NCBI GenBank assembly: GCA_937877545.1 | Contig: CALFJE010000019.1 | Location: 1-45,316, forward strand | Direction: 5' to 3' | DNA from: an uncultured Selenomonadales bacterium | Lineage (GTDB): Bacteria; Bacillota; Negativicutes; Selenomonadales; Selenomonadaceae | Length of the DNA: 45,316 bases | In this document: piece by piece, positions 8,035 through 15,374 of the stretch | Position numbering within the stretch: position 1 is the first letter of the stretch | Layout of the letters: every line of letters starts with the position of its first letter | Position numbers and translations under genes: made by a program | The notes under the pieces: model-generated | Seen by the model: only the letters and a program-made list of their open reading frames with translations | The model's database searches: none | What the model was told of the DNA's origin: nothing

Positions 8035-8460
8035 TTAAGCGACAATTTCAATCCCCATGGAGCGTGCGGTACCTTCAATCATGCGCGTTGCCGCCTCGAT
8101 TGACGCCGCATTGAGGTCTTTCATTTTAAGTTCGGCGATCTCTTGAGCCTTGGCGCGGGGCAGTTTGGCGACCTTATTTTTATTGGGTTCGCCCGAAGCT
8201 TTTTCGATGCCTGCCGCCTTTTTGAGCAGGACTGCCGCCGGCGGAGTCTTGGTTATGAACGTGAACGACCTGTCCTCGTAAACCGAGATCTCGACGGGGA
8301 TAATCAAGCCCGCCTGCTGAGCCGTGCGGTCGTTGAACTCCTTGACGAACGCCATGATGTTGACGCCCGCCTGACCGAGCGCGGGACCTACAGGCGGCGC
8401 AGGAGTAGCCTTACCTGCCGGAACTTGCAGCTTGACGACTTTGGTAACTTTCTTTGCCAT
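8035..8460 (-). CDS. rplK: 50S ribosomal protein L11
   Basis: The 141-residue protein has the standard L11 sequence: KLQVPAGKATPAPPVGPALG, AGVNIMAFVKEFNDRT, and the C-terminal IEAATRMIEGTARSMGI. It binds the GTPase-associated region of 23S rRNA. GGAGGTG lies before the ATG, 24 bases after nusG. Confidence 0.98.
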   Translation of the reverse strand: MAKKVTKVVKLQVPAGKATPAPPVGPALGQAGVNIMAFVKEFNDRTAQQAGLIIPVEISVYEDRSFTFITKTPPAAVLLKKAAGIEKASGEPNKNKVAKLPRAKAQEIAELKMKDLNAASIEAATRMIEGTARSMGIEIVA

Positions 8461-8484
8461 GTGTGCACCTCCTTTCGGCAGGGA

Positions 8485-9036
8485 CTATATCTTTTCAACT
8501 TGGCTGACATCCAAATCAACGGGCATATCCTCGACGAGGACTTTGAGGCGTTGCTTGGCGGCGTCAATGCTTTTGACGACCGCGAGCCGATTCTCAAAAA
8601 TGCCGTCGATGATTCGCACGTTGTCGTTGACGTTGAAGCCGAGAGTGTTATCGGTGGCGCGACCGTCGACCAGTTCGGTAAGGATACGTTGCGCCTCTTC
8701 GGGGCTGAGCGGAATGGGGTCTTTTTCGGAGCCGACAAAGCCCGTCACGCCTTGCGTATTGCGCACGACGAACCACGAATTGTTGTTGACAATCATATCG
8801 ACGAGGACGTAGCCGGGGAAAACTTTTTTCTGGACGAGGCGACGCCTGCCGTCCTTGAATTCGGATTCGGCACGCATGGGCACGATAACGTTAAAGATAA
8901 CGTCCTCCAAACCCTGCGCGGCGATTTTGCTGTCGAGAGTGGCTTTAACGCGTTTCTCGTAGCCCGAAAAGGTGTGCACGACGTACCAGGCACGCTCGGT
9001 AATGCGCTCCGATTCCGGAACTTTTTTCTTATCCAT
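8485..9036 (-). CDS. nusG: Transcription termination/antitermination factor NusG
   Basis: The 183-residue product starts MDKKKVPESERITERAWYVVHTFSGYEKRV, typical of NusG. It contains the NGN domain (VPMRAESEFKDGRRRLVQKKVFPGYVLVDM) and the C-terminal KOW motif (NDNVRIIDGIFENRLAVV). NusG couples RNA polymerase with Rho or the ribosome. The frame remains open upstream to 9102, but ATG 9036 has AAAGGAC in front and just follows the secE stop, so it is chosen. Confidence 0.96.
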   Translation of the reverse strand: MDKKKVPESERITERAWYVVHTFSGYEKRVKATLDSKIAAQGLEDVIFNVIVPMRAESEFKDGRRRLVQKKVFPGYVLVDMIVNNNSWFVVRNTQGVTGFVGSEKDPIPLSPEEAQRILTELVDGRATDNTLGFNVNDNVRIIDGIFENRLAVVKSIDAAKQRLKVLVEDMPVDLDVSQVEKI

Positions 9037-9050
9037 AGCGATTTGTCCTT

Positions 9051-9263
9051 TCAGCCGAGGATGATTCGGAACAGCTTGGCAAACGCGGTGTCGCAAACCC
9101 AAATCAACACGCAGACGATAATTACCGCCAAGCCGACGACGCCCGTATACGACACGAGTTCCTTATTGGTCGGCCACGAAACTTTTTTGAGCTCGGTGCG
9201 GACTTCCTTGATAAATTGGACGATGCCTTTCTTTTCGCCCTTTTGCTCTGACAATGCTCTCAC
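9051..9263 (-). CDS. secE: Preprotein translocase subunit SecE
   Basis: The 70-residue protein has the conserved FIKEVRTELKKVSWPTNKEL amphipathic region followed by a single transmembrane helix (GVVGLAVIIVCVLIWVCDTAF), the minimal Firmicute SecE form. It stabilises SecY in the membrane. GTG 9263 is the longest start, but its GGAG motif is almost adjacent; an in-frame TTG nine bases further has better spacing, so the exact start is uncertain. Confidence 0.94.
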   Translation of the reverse strand: MRALSEQKGEKKGIVQFIKEVRTELKKVSWPTNKELVSYTGVVGLAVIIVCVLIWVCDTAFAKLFRIILG

Positions 9264-9276
9264 GCTCCGGACGAAA

Positions 9277-9426
9277 TTATTTGGTCTCCTTATGCGGGGT
9301 ATGCTTCTTGCAGAATCTGCAATACTTTTTCAGCTCGATGCGGTCGGGCGTATTCTTTTTGTTTTTGTTCGTCCTGTAGTTGCGATTCTTGCATTCGGTG
9401 CAGGACAGGGTAATATTCGTCCTCAT
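9277..9426 (-). CDS. rpmG: 50S ribosomal protein L33 (four-cysteine form)
   Basis: This 49-residue gene reads MRTNITLSCTECKNRNY, then a basic middle, and ends YCRFCKKHTPHKETK. The two CxxC pairs (CTEC and CRFC) mark the zinc-binding C+ form of L33. GGAGGTTG precedes ATG 9426 at good spacing. It lies directly upstream of secE, the usual order in Firmicutes. Confidence 0.96.
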   Translation of the reverse strand: MRTNITLSCTECKNRNYRTNKNKKNTPDRIELKKYCRFCKKHTPHKETK

Positions 9427-9456
9427 GATTCAACCTCCAATAACATTTCGATTATA

Positions 9457-10137
9457 TCAAACGGAAGCGACAATGCGGATAACGGGCGGGTCTTCCGAGC
9501 CGAAGGGGGCGAAGCCTGTCTTTTCGGCGGAATACTCCAGCTTGTAACCCTTGACCAACAAAGTCTCTTCCAGTTCCTTCCTTTCGATAAAGCGGCGAAA
9601 GTGTCCGTTGTTAATGAAACAATTTTTTACATACCCCTCTGCCGTTGTATTGGCAACACGTTCGCCTTTGCCAAAGAGCGGATCGTTCACGCTGCGCACC
9701 TCGATAAAGAACTTGCCGCCATCTTTGAGCGCGGCTTTCACGTTGGTTAGGAGCAAATCCTCTTGAGTGGCGTTTATGGCATGCAGGGAAAATCTGGAAT
9801 AGCAGTAATCGTATTGGCGCGAATAAACCTGCTCCGAGCTGACAAAATCATCGCAGAAAAATTCGGCGTCGGCAACGCCCCGCTGATTAAGTTCGTCTAT
9901 GGCATAATCGGAAGCGTCGACGGCAGTAACTTTCAAGCCTTGCGCGGCGAAGTACAAACTGTCGCGCCCGTTGCCGCAACCCAACTCCAGCAAAGTGGCG
10001 GGCGTTTTCAAGTAGCTCCGGCGGACGAACTGTGCGAACAGCGATGGCTTGTTAAGATTGAAAATTTTCTTGTAGCAATGATTCCAATGCTTTGTATCGC
10101 GCCGAAAATCTGACTGTCCGCAAAAACTTTCTTGCAT
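9457..10137 (-). CDS. Class I SAM-dependent methyltransferase
   Basis: The 226-residue product has a Rossmann methyltransferase core: motif I LLELGCGNGRDSLYFA near residues 50-65, the acidic end of strand 2 in KVTAVDAS, DAEFFCDDF, then YDYCYSRFSLHAI and LKDGGKFFIEV. It resembles TehB/UbiE-like small-molecule methyltransferases; the substrate is unknown. ATG 10137 gives MQESFCGQSDFRRDTKHWN. The frame continues upstream, but that extension is simply the three tRNA genes read as protein. It sits between the tRNA cluster and rpmG, an unusual insertion in an otherwise conserved translation operon. Confidence 0.85.
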   Translation of the reverse strand: MQESFCGQSDFRRDTKHWNHCYKKIFNLNKPSLFAQFVRRSYLKTPATLLELGCGNGRDSLYFAAQGLKVTAVDASDYAIDELNQRGVADAEFFCDDFVSSEQVYSRQYDYCYSRFSLHAINATQEDLLLTNVKAALKDGGKFFIEVRSVNDPLFGKGERVANTTAEGYVKNCFINNGHFRRFIERKELEETLLVKGYKLEYSAEKTGFAPFGSEDPPVIRIVASV

Positions 10138-10166
10138 GATATATCGCCCGATTTTGAATTTAATAA

Positions 10167-10183
10167 GCCCCTGTGGCAGGGGC
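10167..10183 (-). terminator. Hairpin after the tRNA cluster (weak terminator or processing signal)
   Basis: GCCCCTG (10167-10173) pairs perfectly with CAGGGGC (10177-10183) over a 3-base loop. On the minus strand TTATTAAATT follows rather than a full T-run, so read-through into the methyltransferase and rpmG genes is likely. Confidence 0.45.
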
Positions 10184-10198
10184 GTTAATCTCAAGTGG

Positions 10199-10275
10199 TG
10201 GTGGCGGTGCACAGATTTGAACTGCGGACACAGCGGGTATGAACCGCTTGCTCTAGCCAACTGAGCTACACCGCC
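10199..10275 (-). tRNA. tRNA-Met(CAT), elongator
   Basis: The minus strand folds as a 77-base cloverleaf with acceptor stem GGCGGTG/CACCGCC, discriminator A and encoded CCA. The anticodon loop is TTCATAC within AGCGG/CCGCT. A paired first base and no GGG/CCC anticodon stem separate it from the initiator tRNA at 10356. A lysidine-modified Ile(CAT) cannot be fully excluded. Confidence 0.9.
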
Positions 10276-10277
10276 GC

Positions 10278-10353
10278 TGGAGCTGATGACCGGGATTGAA
10301 CCGGTGACCTTATCCTTACCAAGGATACGCTCTGCCGACTGAGCTACATCAGC
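10278..10353 (-). tRNA. tRNA-Thr(GGT)
   Basis: This is a 76-base cloverleaf. Acceptor GCTGATG pairs with CATCAGC, the D-arm is AGCTCAGTCGGCAGAGC, the anticodon loop TTGGTAA gives GGT, the T-loop is TTCAATC, and CCA is encoded. It is two bases from each neighbouring tRNA. Confidence 0.95.
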
Positions 10354-10355
10354 GT

Positions 10356-10431
<76 letters not shown>

Positions 10432-10466
10432 GCTCCGTTACAGATGCTTTATCCATAACAGGGCGC

Positions 10467-10495
10467 ATAATATCACACGCCCTTAATTCTGTCAA
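10467..10495 (-). promoter_or_regulatory. Strong sigma-A-type promoter of the tRNA/ribosomal-protein operon
   Basis: Minus-strand TTGACA (10495-10490), a 17-bp spacer and TATTAT (10472-10467) form a near-consensus promoter 36 bases before tRNA-fMet. The downstream GCGCCC may be a discriminator-like GC stretch, as at stringently controlled promoters (inference). Confidence 0.85.
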
Positions 10496-10534
10496 TAAAA
10501 AGTTTCGGCAGGATATTTTCAGACTCAACCAGAA

Positions 10535-10559
10535 TTAGGGACTAGGAGTTAGGGACTAG
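10535..10559. repeat. Short direct repeat TTAGGGACTAG (two copies)
   Basis: TTAGGGACTAG occurs at 10535-10545 and 10549-10559, a 14-base period, immediately before the ribosome site of the exonuclease gene. Function unknown. Confidence 0.5.
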
Positions 10560-10579
10560 TGATTTGGGAGGTTGAAATT

Positions 10580-11236
10580 TTGATTCACATAGTAATTGAT
10601 TTGGAAATGAATCCCGTCAGCAAAAGTTTCAAGGACGTGCGCCGCTACATGACCGACGAGATTATCGAAATCGGCGCGGTTAAGCTCGACGACGATTATA
10701 AGCAGGTCGGCGAATTTCAATGCTACGTCCGCCCGCAATACGGCGAAATTACCAAGCACATTACCAAGTTGACGGGCATAACCGCCGAGACCGTCGCCGA
10801 TAAGCCGACTTTCCCCGACGCTTTCCAAAACTTTATGGATTGGATTGGCTCGTGGGATATGACGTTGTACTCGTGGAGTAATTCGGACATCAATCAGTTG
10901 CGCGACGAGTGTCGATTCAAAATGCCCAAGTACGAGGTCGGCAAGCTGGAGCGGCAGTGGCGTGATTTGCAAAAGGCGTTCGACGAACGAATCGGGTTGC
11001 ATTCGAGCCTCGCGCTCAAACACGCTATCGGCGCAATGAATCGGGACTTCGAGGGCACGCAACACACCGCCCTTGCCGACGCCGCCAATACCGCCGCTAT
11101 CCTCGCGCTGTTGCAGGACGACGAAGAATTTTTCCGCGTCATGCAGCCCGTTATCGATTTGCTCCGCCCCAAGCAACTGTCGCAATCTATCGGCGACCTC
11201 TTCCCCGAACTTAGCAAATTGAAATTTGGTGATTGA
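10580..11236 (+). CDS. DnaQ-like 3'-5' exonuclease (DEDDh family, KapD/ExoI-like)
   Basis: The 218-residue protein carries the exonuclease motifs: Exo I HIVIDLEMNP near the N-terminus (D and E bind metal), Exo II in the WSNSDINQLRDEC region, and Exo III HTALADAANTAAIL near residue 165. Such stand-alone exonucleases trim RNA or DNA 3' ends, and the Firmicute KapD branch was named for an effect on KinA. GGGAGG at 10566-10571 places the start at TTG 10580; GTG 10559 would be upstream of this site. The pheA gene follows after one base. Confidence 0.85.
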   Translation: MIHIVIDLEMNPVSKSFKDVRRYMTDEIIEIGAVKLDDDYKQVGEFQCYVRPQYGEITKHITKLTGITAETVADKPTFPDAFQNFMDWIGSWDMTLYSWSNSDINQLRDECRFKMPKYEVGKLERQWRDLQKAFDERIGLHSSLALKHAIGAMNRDFEGTQHTALADAANTAAILALLQDDEEFFRVMQPVIDLLRPKQLSQSIGDLFPELSKLKFGD

Positions 11237-11237
11237 C

Positions 11238-12086
11238 ATGAAGACATTGGGAATACTCGGACCGAAGGGCACGCACTCAGAGGAGGCGGCACTTTGGCTG
11301 AAAAAATTCACGCGGGAAGATTTTAAGTTGGAAATCTGCGCGGACATCTTCGACGTATTGACGGCAGTCAAGGAGCGGCGATTGGACGCGGGGTTGGTAC
11401 CCGTCGAAAATTCGCTGGAAGGCTCGATAAACATCACGCTCGACACACTGGCGCGGAGCGATACCTTAACCGTAAGCCGCGAACTGGTTTGGCAAGTCAA
11501 AAACTTCCTCATGACTAAGCCGCCCGTCGACGTGCAAGCCGTCAAAAAGATTTATTCGCACGCTCAACCGCTGGCGCAATGCCGGAAGTTCCTCCATAAC
11601 AATTTCCCCGACGCCGAGATTGTAGCGACGACCTCAACCGCCCGCGCCGCCGAACTCGTTGCCGCCGAGGAAAATTCCGCCGCCATTTGCACCGAACGCG
11701 CCGGCAAGCTCAACGGGCTTATCGTCGCCGCCAAGGATATTCAGGACAATCCGCATAACAGCACGCGCTTTTTCGAGATTCGCTACAAGCCCCGCGACGC
11801 CGCGCCCGTTACGCACTTCGACGGCGATAAAGTGCTGATTATCTGCCAAATCGACGGCTCCCGCGCAGGTTCGCTCTGTGAGGTGCTGAACGAATTCGCC
11901 AAGCGCGGTGTCAACATGACGCGGATTGAATCGCGCCCCGCTCGGACAATCCTCGGTGCATATATTTTTTTCTTCGACCTGGAGACCGACGCCGGCGACG
12001 ACGCCTTGAACGAGGCGATTCGCGCCGTCTACGACAGGAGCATTTGGCTAAAAAATTTGGGCGTCTTCCCCGTCATACACGCATAA
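11238..12086 (+). CDS. pheA: Prephenate dehydratase
   Basis: The 282-residue enzyme converts prephenate to phenylpyruvate in phenylalanine synthesis. The catalytic domain shows LGILGPKGTHSEEA, GLVPVENSLEGSINITLDTL, STARAAELVA and the HNSTRFFEI motif. The C-terminal ACT domain (GSLCEVLNEFAKRGVNMTRIESRPAR) is the usual phenylalanine-feedback site. There is no fused chorismate mutase. ATG 11238 follows the exonuclease stop with GGTGAT as a modest ribosome site. A terminator follows. Confidence 0.95.
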   Translation: MKTLGILGPKGTHSEEAALWLKKFTREDFKLEICADIFDVLTAVKERRLDAGLVPVENSLEGSINITLDTLARSDTLTVSRELVWQVKNFLMTKPPVDVQAVKKIYSHAQPLAQCRKFLHNNFPDAEIVATTSTARAAELVAAEENSAAICTERAGKLNGLIVAAKDIQDNPHNSTRFFEIRYKPRDAAPVTHFDGDKVLIICQIDGSRAGSLCEVLNEFAKRGVNMTRIESRPARTILGAYIFFFDLETDAGDDALNEAIRAVYDRSIWLKNLGVFPVIHA

Positions 12087-12124
12087 AAAAATCCCTCTCG
12101 GATTCGGGAGGGAAATTTTTTTTG
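12086..12124. terminator. Bidirectional terminator between convergent pheA and leuD
   Basis: TCCCTC (12092-12097) pairs with GAGGGA (12107-12112), extended by AAA/TTT pairs. A-run and T-run tracts flank it on both sides, so it serves both strands. Confidence 0.8.
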
Positions 12125-12137
12125 CAATCTGCGCGGT

Positions 12138-12623
12138 TTAAGTTTTGGACTTGATGTAGTTGATAAGCCCGCCCGCGTCGGCAATGCCCTGCACGAACGG
12201 CGGCAAGGGTTGCGCCTTGAACGTGTCGCCCGTCGTAAGGTTTTCAATCGTGCCCGTGGACGTGTCTATCCTCAAAACGTCGTCGGCTGAAATTTTTTCC
12301 ACGGCGTCGCCAATCTCAAGGAGCGGCAAGCCAATGTTAATGCCGTTGCGATAGAAAATCCTGGCGAAACTCGCCGCGATAACCACCGGAATTCCCGACG
12401 CCTTAATTGCAACGGGGGCATGTTCGCGGCTGGAACCGCAACCGAAATTCTTCCCGCCGACCATAACGTCACCCGCCTTGACGTTCGCCGCAAACGTCTC
12501 GTCGATGTCAACCATGCAGTGCTTAGCCAACTCCCCAGGATCGAACGTGTTCAGATACCGCGCAGGGATTATCACGTCGGTATCAATGTTGTCGCCGTAA
12601 CGCCACACTTTGCCTTGAATCAT
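12138..12623 (-). CDS. leuD: 3-isopropylmalate dehydratase small subunit
   Basis: This 161-residue protein is the short, archaeal/Firmicute-type LeuD. It has VWRYGDNIDTDVIIPARYLNT at the N-terminus, the mobile-loop motif GGKNFGCGSSREHAP, and FARIFYRNGINIGLPLLE. With LeuC it isomerises 2-isopropylmalate to 3-isopropylmalate (leucine synthesis), and this subtype may also handle citramalate. Its ATG lies directly at the leuC stop, and its GAGGAGGTG site is inside the end of leuC. Confidence 0.95.
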   Translation of the reverse strand: MIQGKVWRYGDNIDTDVIIPARYLNTFDPGELAKHCMVDIDETFAANVKAGDVMVGGKNFGCGSSREHAPVAIKASGIPVVIAASFARIFYRNGINIGLPLLEIGDAVEKISADDVLRIDTSTGTIENLTTGDTFKAQPLPPFVQGIADAGGLINYIKSKT

Positions 12624-13883
12624 TTAGAGCACCTCCTCGGGCGCAGAAATTTTCCCTGTAATGGCGGACGCCGCCGCTACGAACGGACTCGCCAAATAAA
12701 CTTCACTGTCGACGTGACCCATACGCCCGCGGAAGTTGCGATTGGTCGTCGAAACGCAACGCTCGCCCGCACTCAAAATGCCCATGTAGCCGCCCAAGCA
12801 AGGTCCGCACGTCGGGCAGCTGACCACGCAACCCGCGTCGATAAAAATATCAATCCAGTGGCAGTGCATAGCCTCCTTGTAAATCTCCTGACTGCCGGGG
12901 ATGATTATGCAACGAACGTCGGGATGAACTTTGCGCCCGCGCAGAATCCCCGCCGCTATGCCCAAATCCTCAAGCCGCCCGTTCGTACACGAGCCGATAA
13001 CCACTTGGTTAATCTTAATGTCGCCCAGCGCGTCAACGGGCTTAACATTTTCGGGCAGGTGCGGCAACGCCACGACGGGTTTAAGCTCGCTGAGGTTAAT
13101 CTCGACGGTCGCGCAATAATTGGCGTCGGGGTCGGCTTGGGCAGGCGCGATAGCCTTCTTGACACGCCGCGCAATGTAAAGCTCGGCAACCTTATCGAAC
13201 GGGAAGACGCCCGCCTTGGCCCCCGCCTCAATCGCCATGTTGGAAATAGTCAAGCGGTCGGTCATAGACAGTTCGGCGACGCCCTCGCCCGTGAACTCCA
13301 AAGCCTTATAAAGTGCGCCGTCGACGCCAATCTTGCCAATCAGCGTGAGGATAACGTCCTTGCCGCAAATGTTGCGCGGCTTCTTGCCGGTAAGACGAAC
13401 GTTAATCGCTTCGGGGACTTTGAACCACGCCTTACCCGTCGCCAAGCCGACAGCCAAATCGGTGGTGCCCACGCCCGTTGAAAAGGCGTTGACCGCGCCG
13501 TAAGTGCAAGTGTGGCTATCCGCGCCGATAATCAGCATGCCAGGCGCGACGATACCGAATTCGGGCAGGATAACGTGCTCAATGCCGACGCGCCCCTGTT
13601 CGTAGTAGTGCACGATTTTGTTCTTGCGAGCGAAGTCGCGCATTGCCTTAGCTAAGTCCGCGCTTTTGATGTCCTTGGCGGGTTGAAAGTGGTCGGGTAT
13701 CAGCGCGATCTTGTTCGGGTCGAAGACGGGTCGCCCGATTTTCTCGAACTCCTTAATCGACGGCGGACCTGTAACGTCGTTCGCCATGACCAAATCCAAA
13801 TCGCAAATGACCAATTGCCCCGCCTCCACGTTTTCAAGCCCCGCGTGTCGCGCAAGGATTTTTTCGCTCATAGTCATGCCCAT
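12624..13883 (-). CDS. leuC: 3-isopropylmalate dehydratase large subunit
   Basis: The 419-residue aconitase-family protein shows HYYEQGRVGIEHVILPE, GADSHTCTYGAVNAFSTGVG and the [4Fe-4S] cysteine ligands in IGSCTNGRLEDL and CPTCGPCLGG. Its length is that of the short LeuC subtype. ATG 13883 has AGGAG about ten bases upstream; GTG 13892 in frame is too close to that site. A possible 30-codon leader frame ends six bases before this start. leuA and leuB are not in the window. Confidence 0.95.
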   Translation of the reverse strand: MGMTMSEKILARHAGLENVEAGQLVICDLDLVMANDVTGPPSIKEFEKIGRPVFDPNKIALIPDHFQPAKDIKSADLAKAMRDFARKNKIVHYYEQGRVGIEHVILPEFGIVAPGMLIIGADSHTCTYGAVNAFSTGVGTTDLAVGLATGKAWFKVPEAINVRLTGKKPRNICGKDVILTLIGKIGVDGALYKALEFTGEGVAELSMTDRLTISNMAIEAGAKAGVFPFDKVAELYIARRVKKAIAPAQADPDANYCATVEINLSELKPVVALPHLPENVKPVDALGDIKINQVVIGSCTNGRLEDLGIAAGILRGRKVHPDVRCIIIPGSQEIYKEAMHCHWIDIFIDAGCVVSCPTCGPCLGGYMGILSAGERCVSTTNRNFRGRMGHVDSEVYLASPFVAAASAITGKISAPEEVL

Positions 13884-13888
13884 TCGTA

Positions 13889-13981
13889 TCACTCTCCTAA
13901 AATTTGTTTCGTGTTTAAGCGCGGCGAATATGTCTCCGAAGTCGGGCGGCTCGGCGCGTCTGCTGTTTGGTTACTTTTCAA
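13889..13981 (-). CDS. Possible 30-residue leader peptide upstream of leuC
   Basis: A minus-strand frame starts at TTG 13981 with AGGAGGG seven or so bases upstream. It encodes MKSNQTADAPSRPTSETYSP and ten more residues, ending in TGA just before the leuC start. It has few leucines, so a classical leucine attenuator is unlikely, but translational coupling to leuC is possible. Its start overlaps the palindrome at 13969-13989. It may instead be chance coding within a dispersed repeat. Confidence 0.25.
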   Translation of the reverse strand: MKSNQTADAPSRPTSETYSPRLNTKQILGE

Positions 13982-13989
13982 AAGTAACC
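13969..13989. repeat. Perfect palindrome upstream of leuC
   Basis: GGTTACTTTT and AAAAGTAACC flank a single C, giving ten perfect base pairs in DNA. No T-run follows on either strand. It could be an operator for a dimeric protein or a dispersed repeat, and it lies between the glycosyltransferase stop and leuC. Confidence 0.6.
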
Positions 13990-13999
13990 CTCCTAAAAT

Positions 14000-15298
14000 T
14001 TACGAATAACGCCGCTGAATTTCCCTGAACACCGTATCCTCCCGCTTCATGTCCAAAGGTATCTTCCAACTCAACTTGTACAGGAAATTGCCCGTAAAAA
14101 TCTTGTCGTAGGGAAACAGCGCGTAAGAATCATTCAAGTGGAACACCAACGTGTTTATGTCAAGGTTGTTAATCGGCACGGCGTCCATTTCGCGCTTGAC
14201 CGCCGCGATATTGTTGTAAGCCAATTCTATCGCGAAGTCCACCAACACATAATCAATCAGCTCGTCGAATTCCTTGAGGTAGTCGTTGAAAAATTCCTTG
14301 ACGAAAGCAAACAGCGGATTATGGCGAATCGCCGAGCCTTGGAGGAAAGTCGCCCGCCGCCCGTAAGCAATGCACCAAATATTTAACTTGTTGTAAGGCG
14401 CGGTGTAGTCGACATCGTGATAATATTTCTGCGTGAAGTAAGGCAGTTGCAAAAACTTGGCGTAACGTTCGAGCGGCTCCACGACCAAAATCGTCGAGTC
14501 GAGCCACAAGCCGCCGTGTCGCTCCAACAAATTCATGCGCAGGACGTCGGAGAAATGCGTCGGGGACAGTTTACCTTTGCGGAACTTGTCAACGATATGC
14601 GGCGCAATGTCAACGTAGCGGGAAAAATTTTGCGCGTCGAGGAAGACGACCTTGTAACGCCCCGCGTTCTGCTTGAGCGAATTATAGCAACAACTCACGA
14701 GCGGCGGCATTTGCTCTTTGCCCTGCAACCAGCAAAACCATATCCGATAATCCTTGACGGGCGGGCAATTTTTTTCGTTGATGACGGCTTGCGAATGCTT
14801 TTGGATCAGCGCGGCGTATTTTTCCTGAAGGAACGCCACTACTTGATTGTTGCGGGCGATTTTAGCCTGCGCTTGCGGCGGCAGCTGATTGTTCGCCAAG
14901 GCGTTCCAGTTTATGAACGTCGCGAAGTCGTTCAGCAGTTGCGGCGACCAAAATCGTTGGTCGATAAGCGATTGCGCCGCTTGCATTTCGCCGAATATCA
15001 TAAGCACCAACGCGAAGTATTGTCGACGGACGGGATTTTGTTCGACTTGCGCCCGTTCCACGACTTGCCGCGAAATATTTTTCTCCTCCTCGGCGAATTT
15101 CGTTTTGTGTCGCGCTTCGCCCGCCAGTTTCCAAAACTCCGTGTAAAAATCCCGGAACGTTATATTTGCCATAGCTTCGGGCGGCAGGCTCGAAAGTGTT
15201 TCCGCCATTTTGAGCCGCCGACAAAATAAATCGAAGTCCGAATCTCGCCGCGCCGTCGCTACCAAGCTCTGCAGATTATTCAGCAGTAAATTTTCCAT
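14000..15298 (-). CDS. Capsular-polysaccharide-type glycosyltransferase (Caps_synth/Gly_transf_sug-like)
   Basis: The 432-residue protein has an N-terminal helical part (~160 residues) and then a sugar-transferase core: YRIWFCWLQGKEQMPPLVSC, YKVVFLDAQNF, and the diagnostic LSPTHFSDVLRMNLLERHGG followed by LWLDSTILV. The last corresponds to the DxD-like nucleotide-sugar site of mannosyltransferase OCH1/capsule-synthesis proteins. It probably decorates a surface glycan. It sits between ilvC and leuC and has nothing obvious to do with amino-acid synthesis. GGAGGG precedes the ATG. A hairpin at 15321-15354 separates it from ilvC. Confidence 0.8.
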   Translation of the reverse strand: MENLLLNNLQSLVATARRDSDFDLFCRRLKMAETLSSLPPEAMANITFRDFYTEFWKLAGEARHKTKFAEEEKNISRQVVERAQVEQNPVRRQYFALVLMIFGEMQAAQSLIDQRFWSPQLLNDFATFINWNALANNQLPPQAQAKIARNNQVVAFLQEKYAALIQKHSQAVINEKNCPPVKDYRIWFCWLQGKEQMPPLVSCCYNSLKQNAGRYKVVFLDAQNFSRYVDIAPHIVDKFRKGKLSPTHFSDVLRMNLLERHGGLWLDSTILVVEPLERYAKFLQLPYFTQKYYHDVDYTAPYNKLNIWCIAYGRRATFLQGSAIRHNPLFAFVKEFFNDYLKEFDELIDYVLVDFAIELAYNNIAAVKREMDAVPINNLDINTLVFHLNDSYALFPYDKIFTGNFLYKLSWKIPLDMKREDTVFREIQRRYS

Positions 15299-15320
15299 AA
15301 ATCCCTCCGATTAGCAATAA

Positions 15321-15354
15321 GGAGCCGAGAGCGGAAAATCCCACTCCCGACTCC
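15321..15354 (-). terminator. Long hairpin between ilvC and the glycosyltransferase gene
   Basis: Thirteen bases (15342-15354) pair with 15321-15333, including several G-T wobbles on the minus-strand RNA, around an 8-base loop. The following sequence is TTATTG, a poor T-run, so it is a weak terminator or a transcript-end stabiliser. Confidence 0.55.
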
Positions 15355-15374
15355 AAATAAGCCGCTTATGTTAA

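Noticed and set aside
8143..9750. A 535-codon frame on the plus strand across rplK, nusG, secE and rpmG
   Set aside because: It is antisense to five certain genes, shows no family resemblance and is a product of the GC-rich third-position bias.
13893..13999. A T-box or leucine riboswitch before leuC
   Set aside because: The spacer is only about 115 bases, and I found neither the T-box consensus nor an antiterminator/terminator pair.
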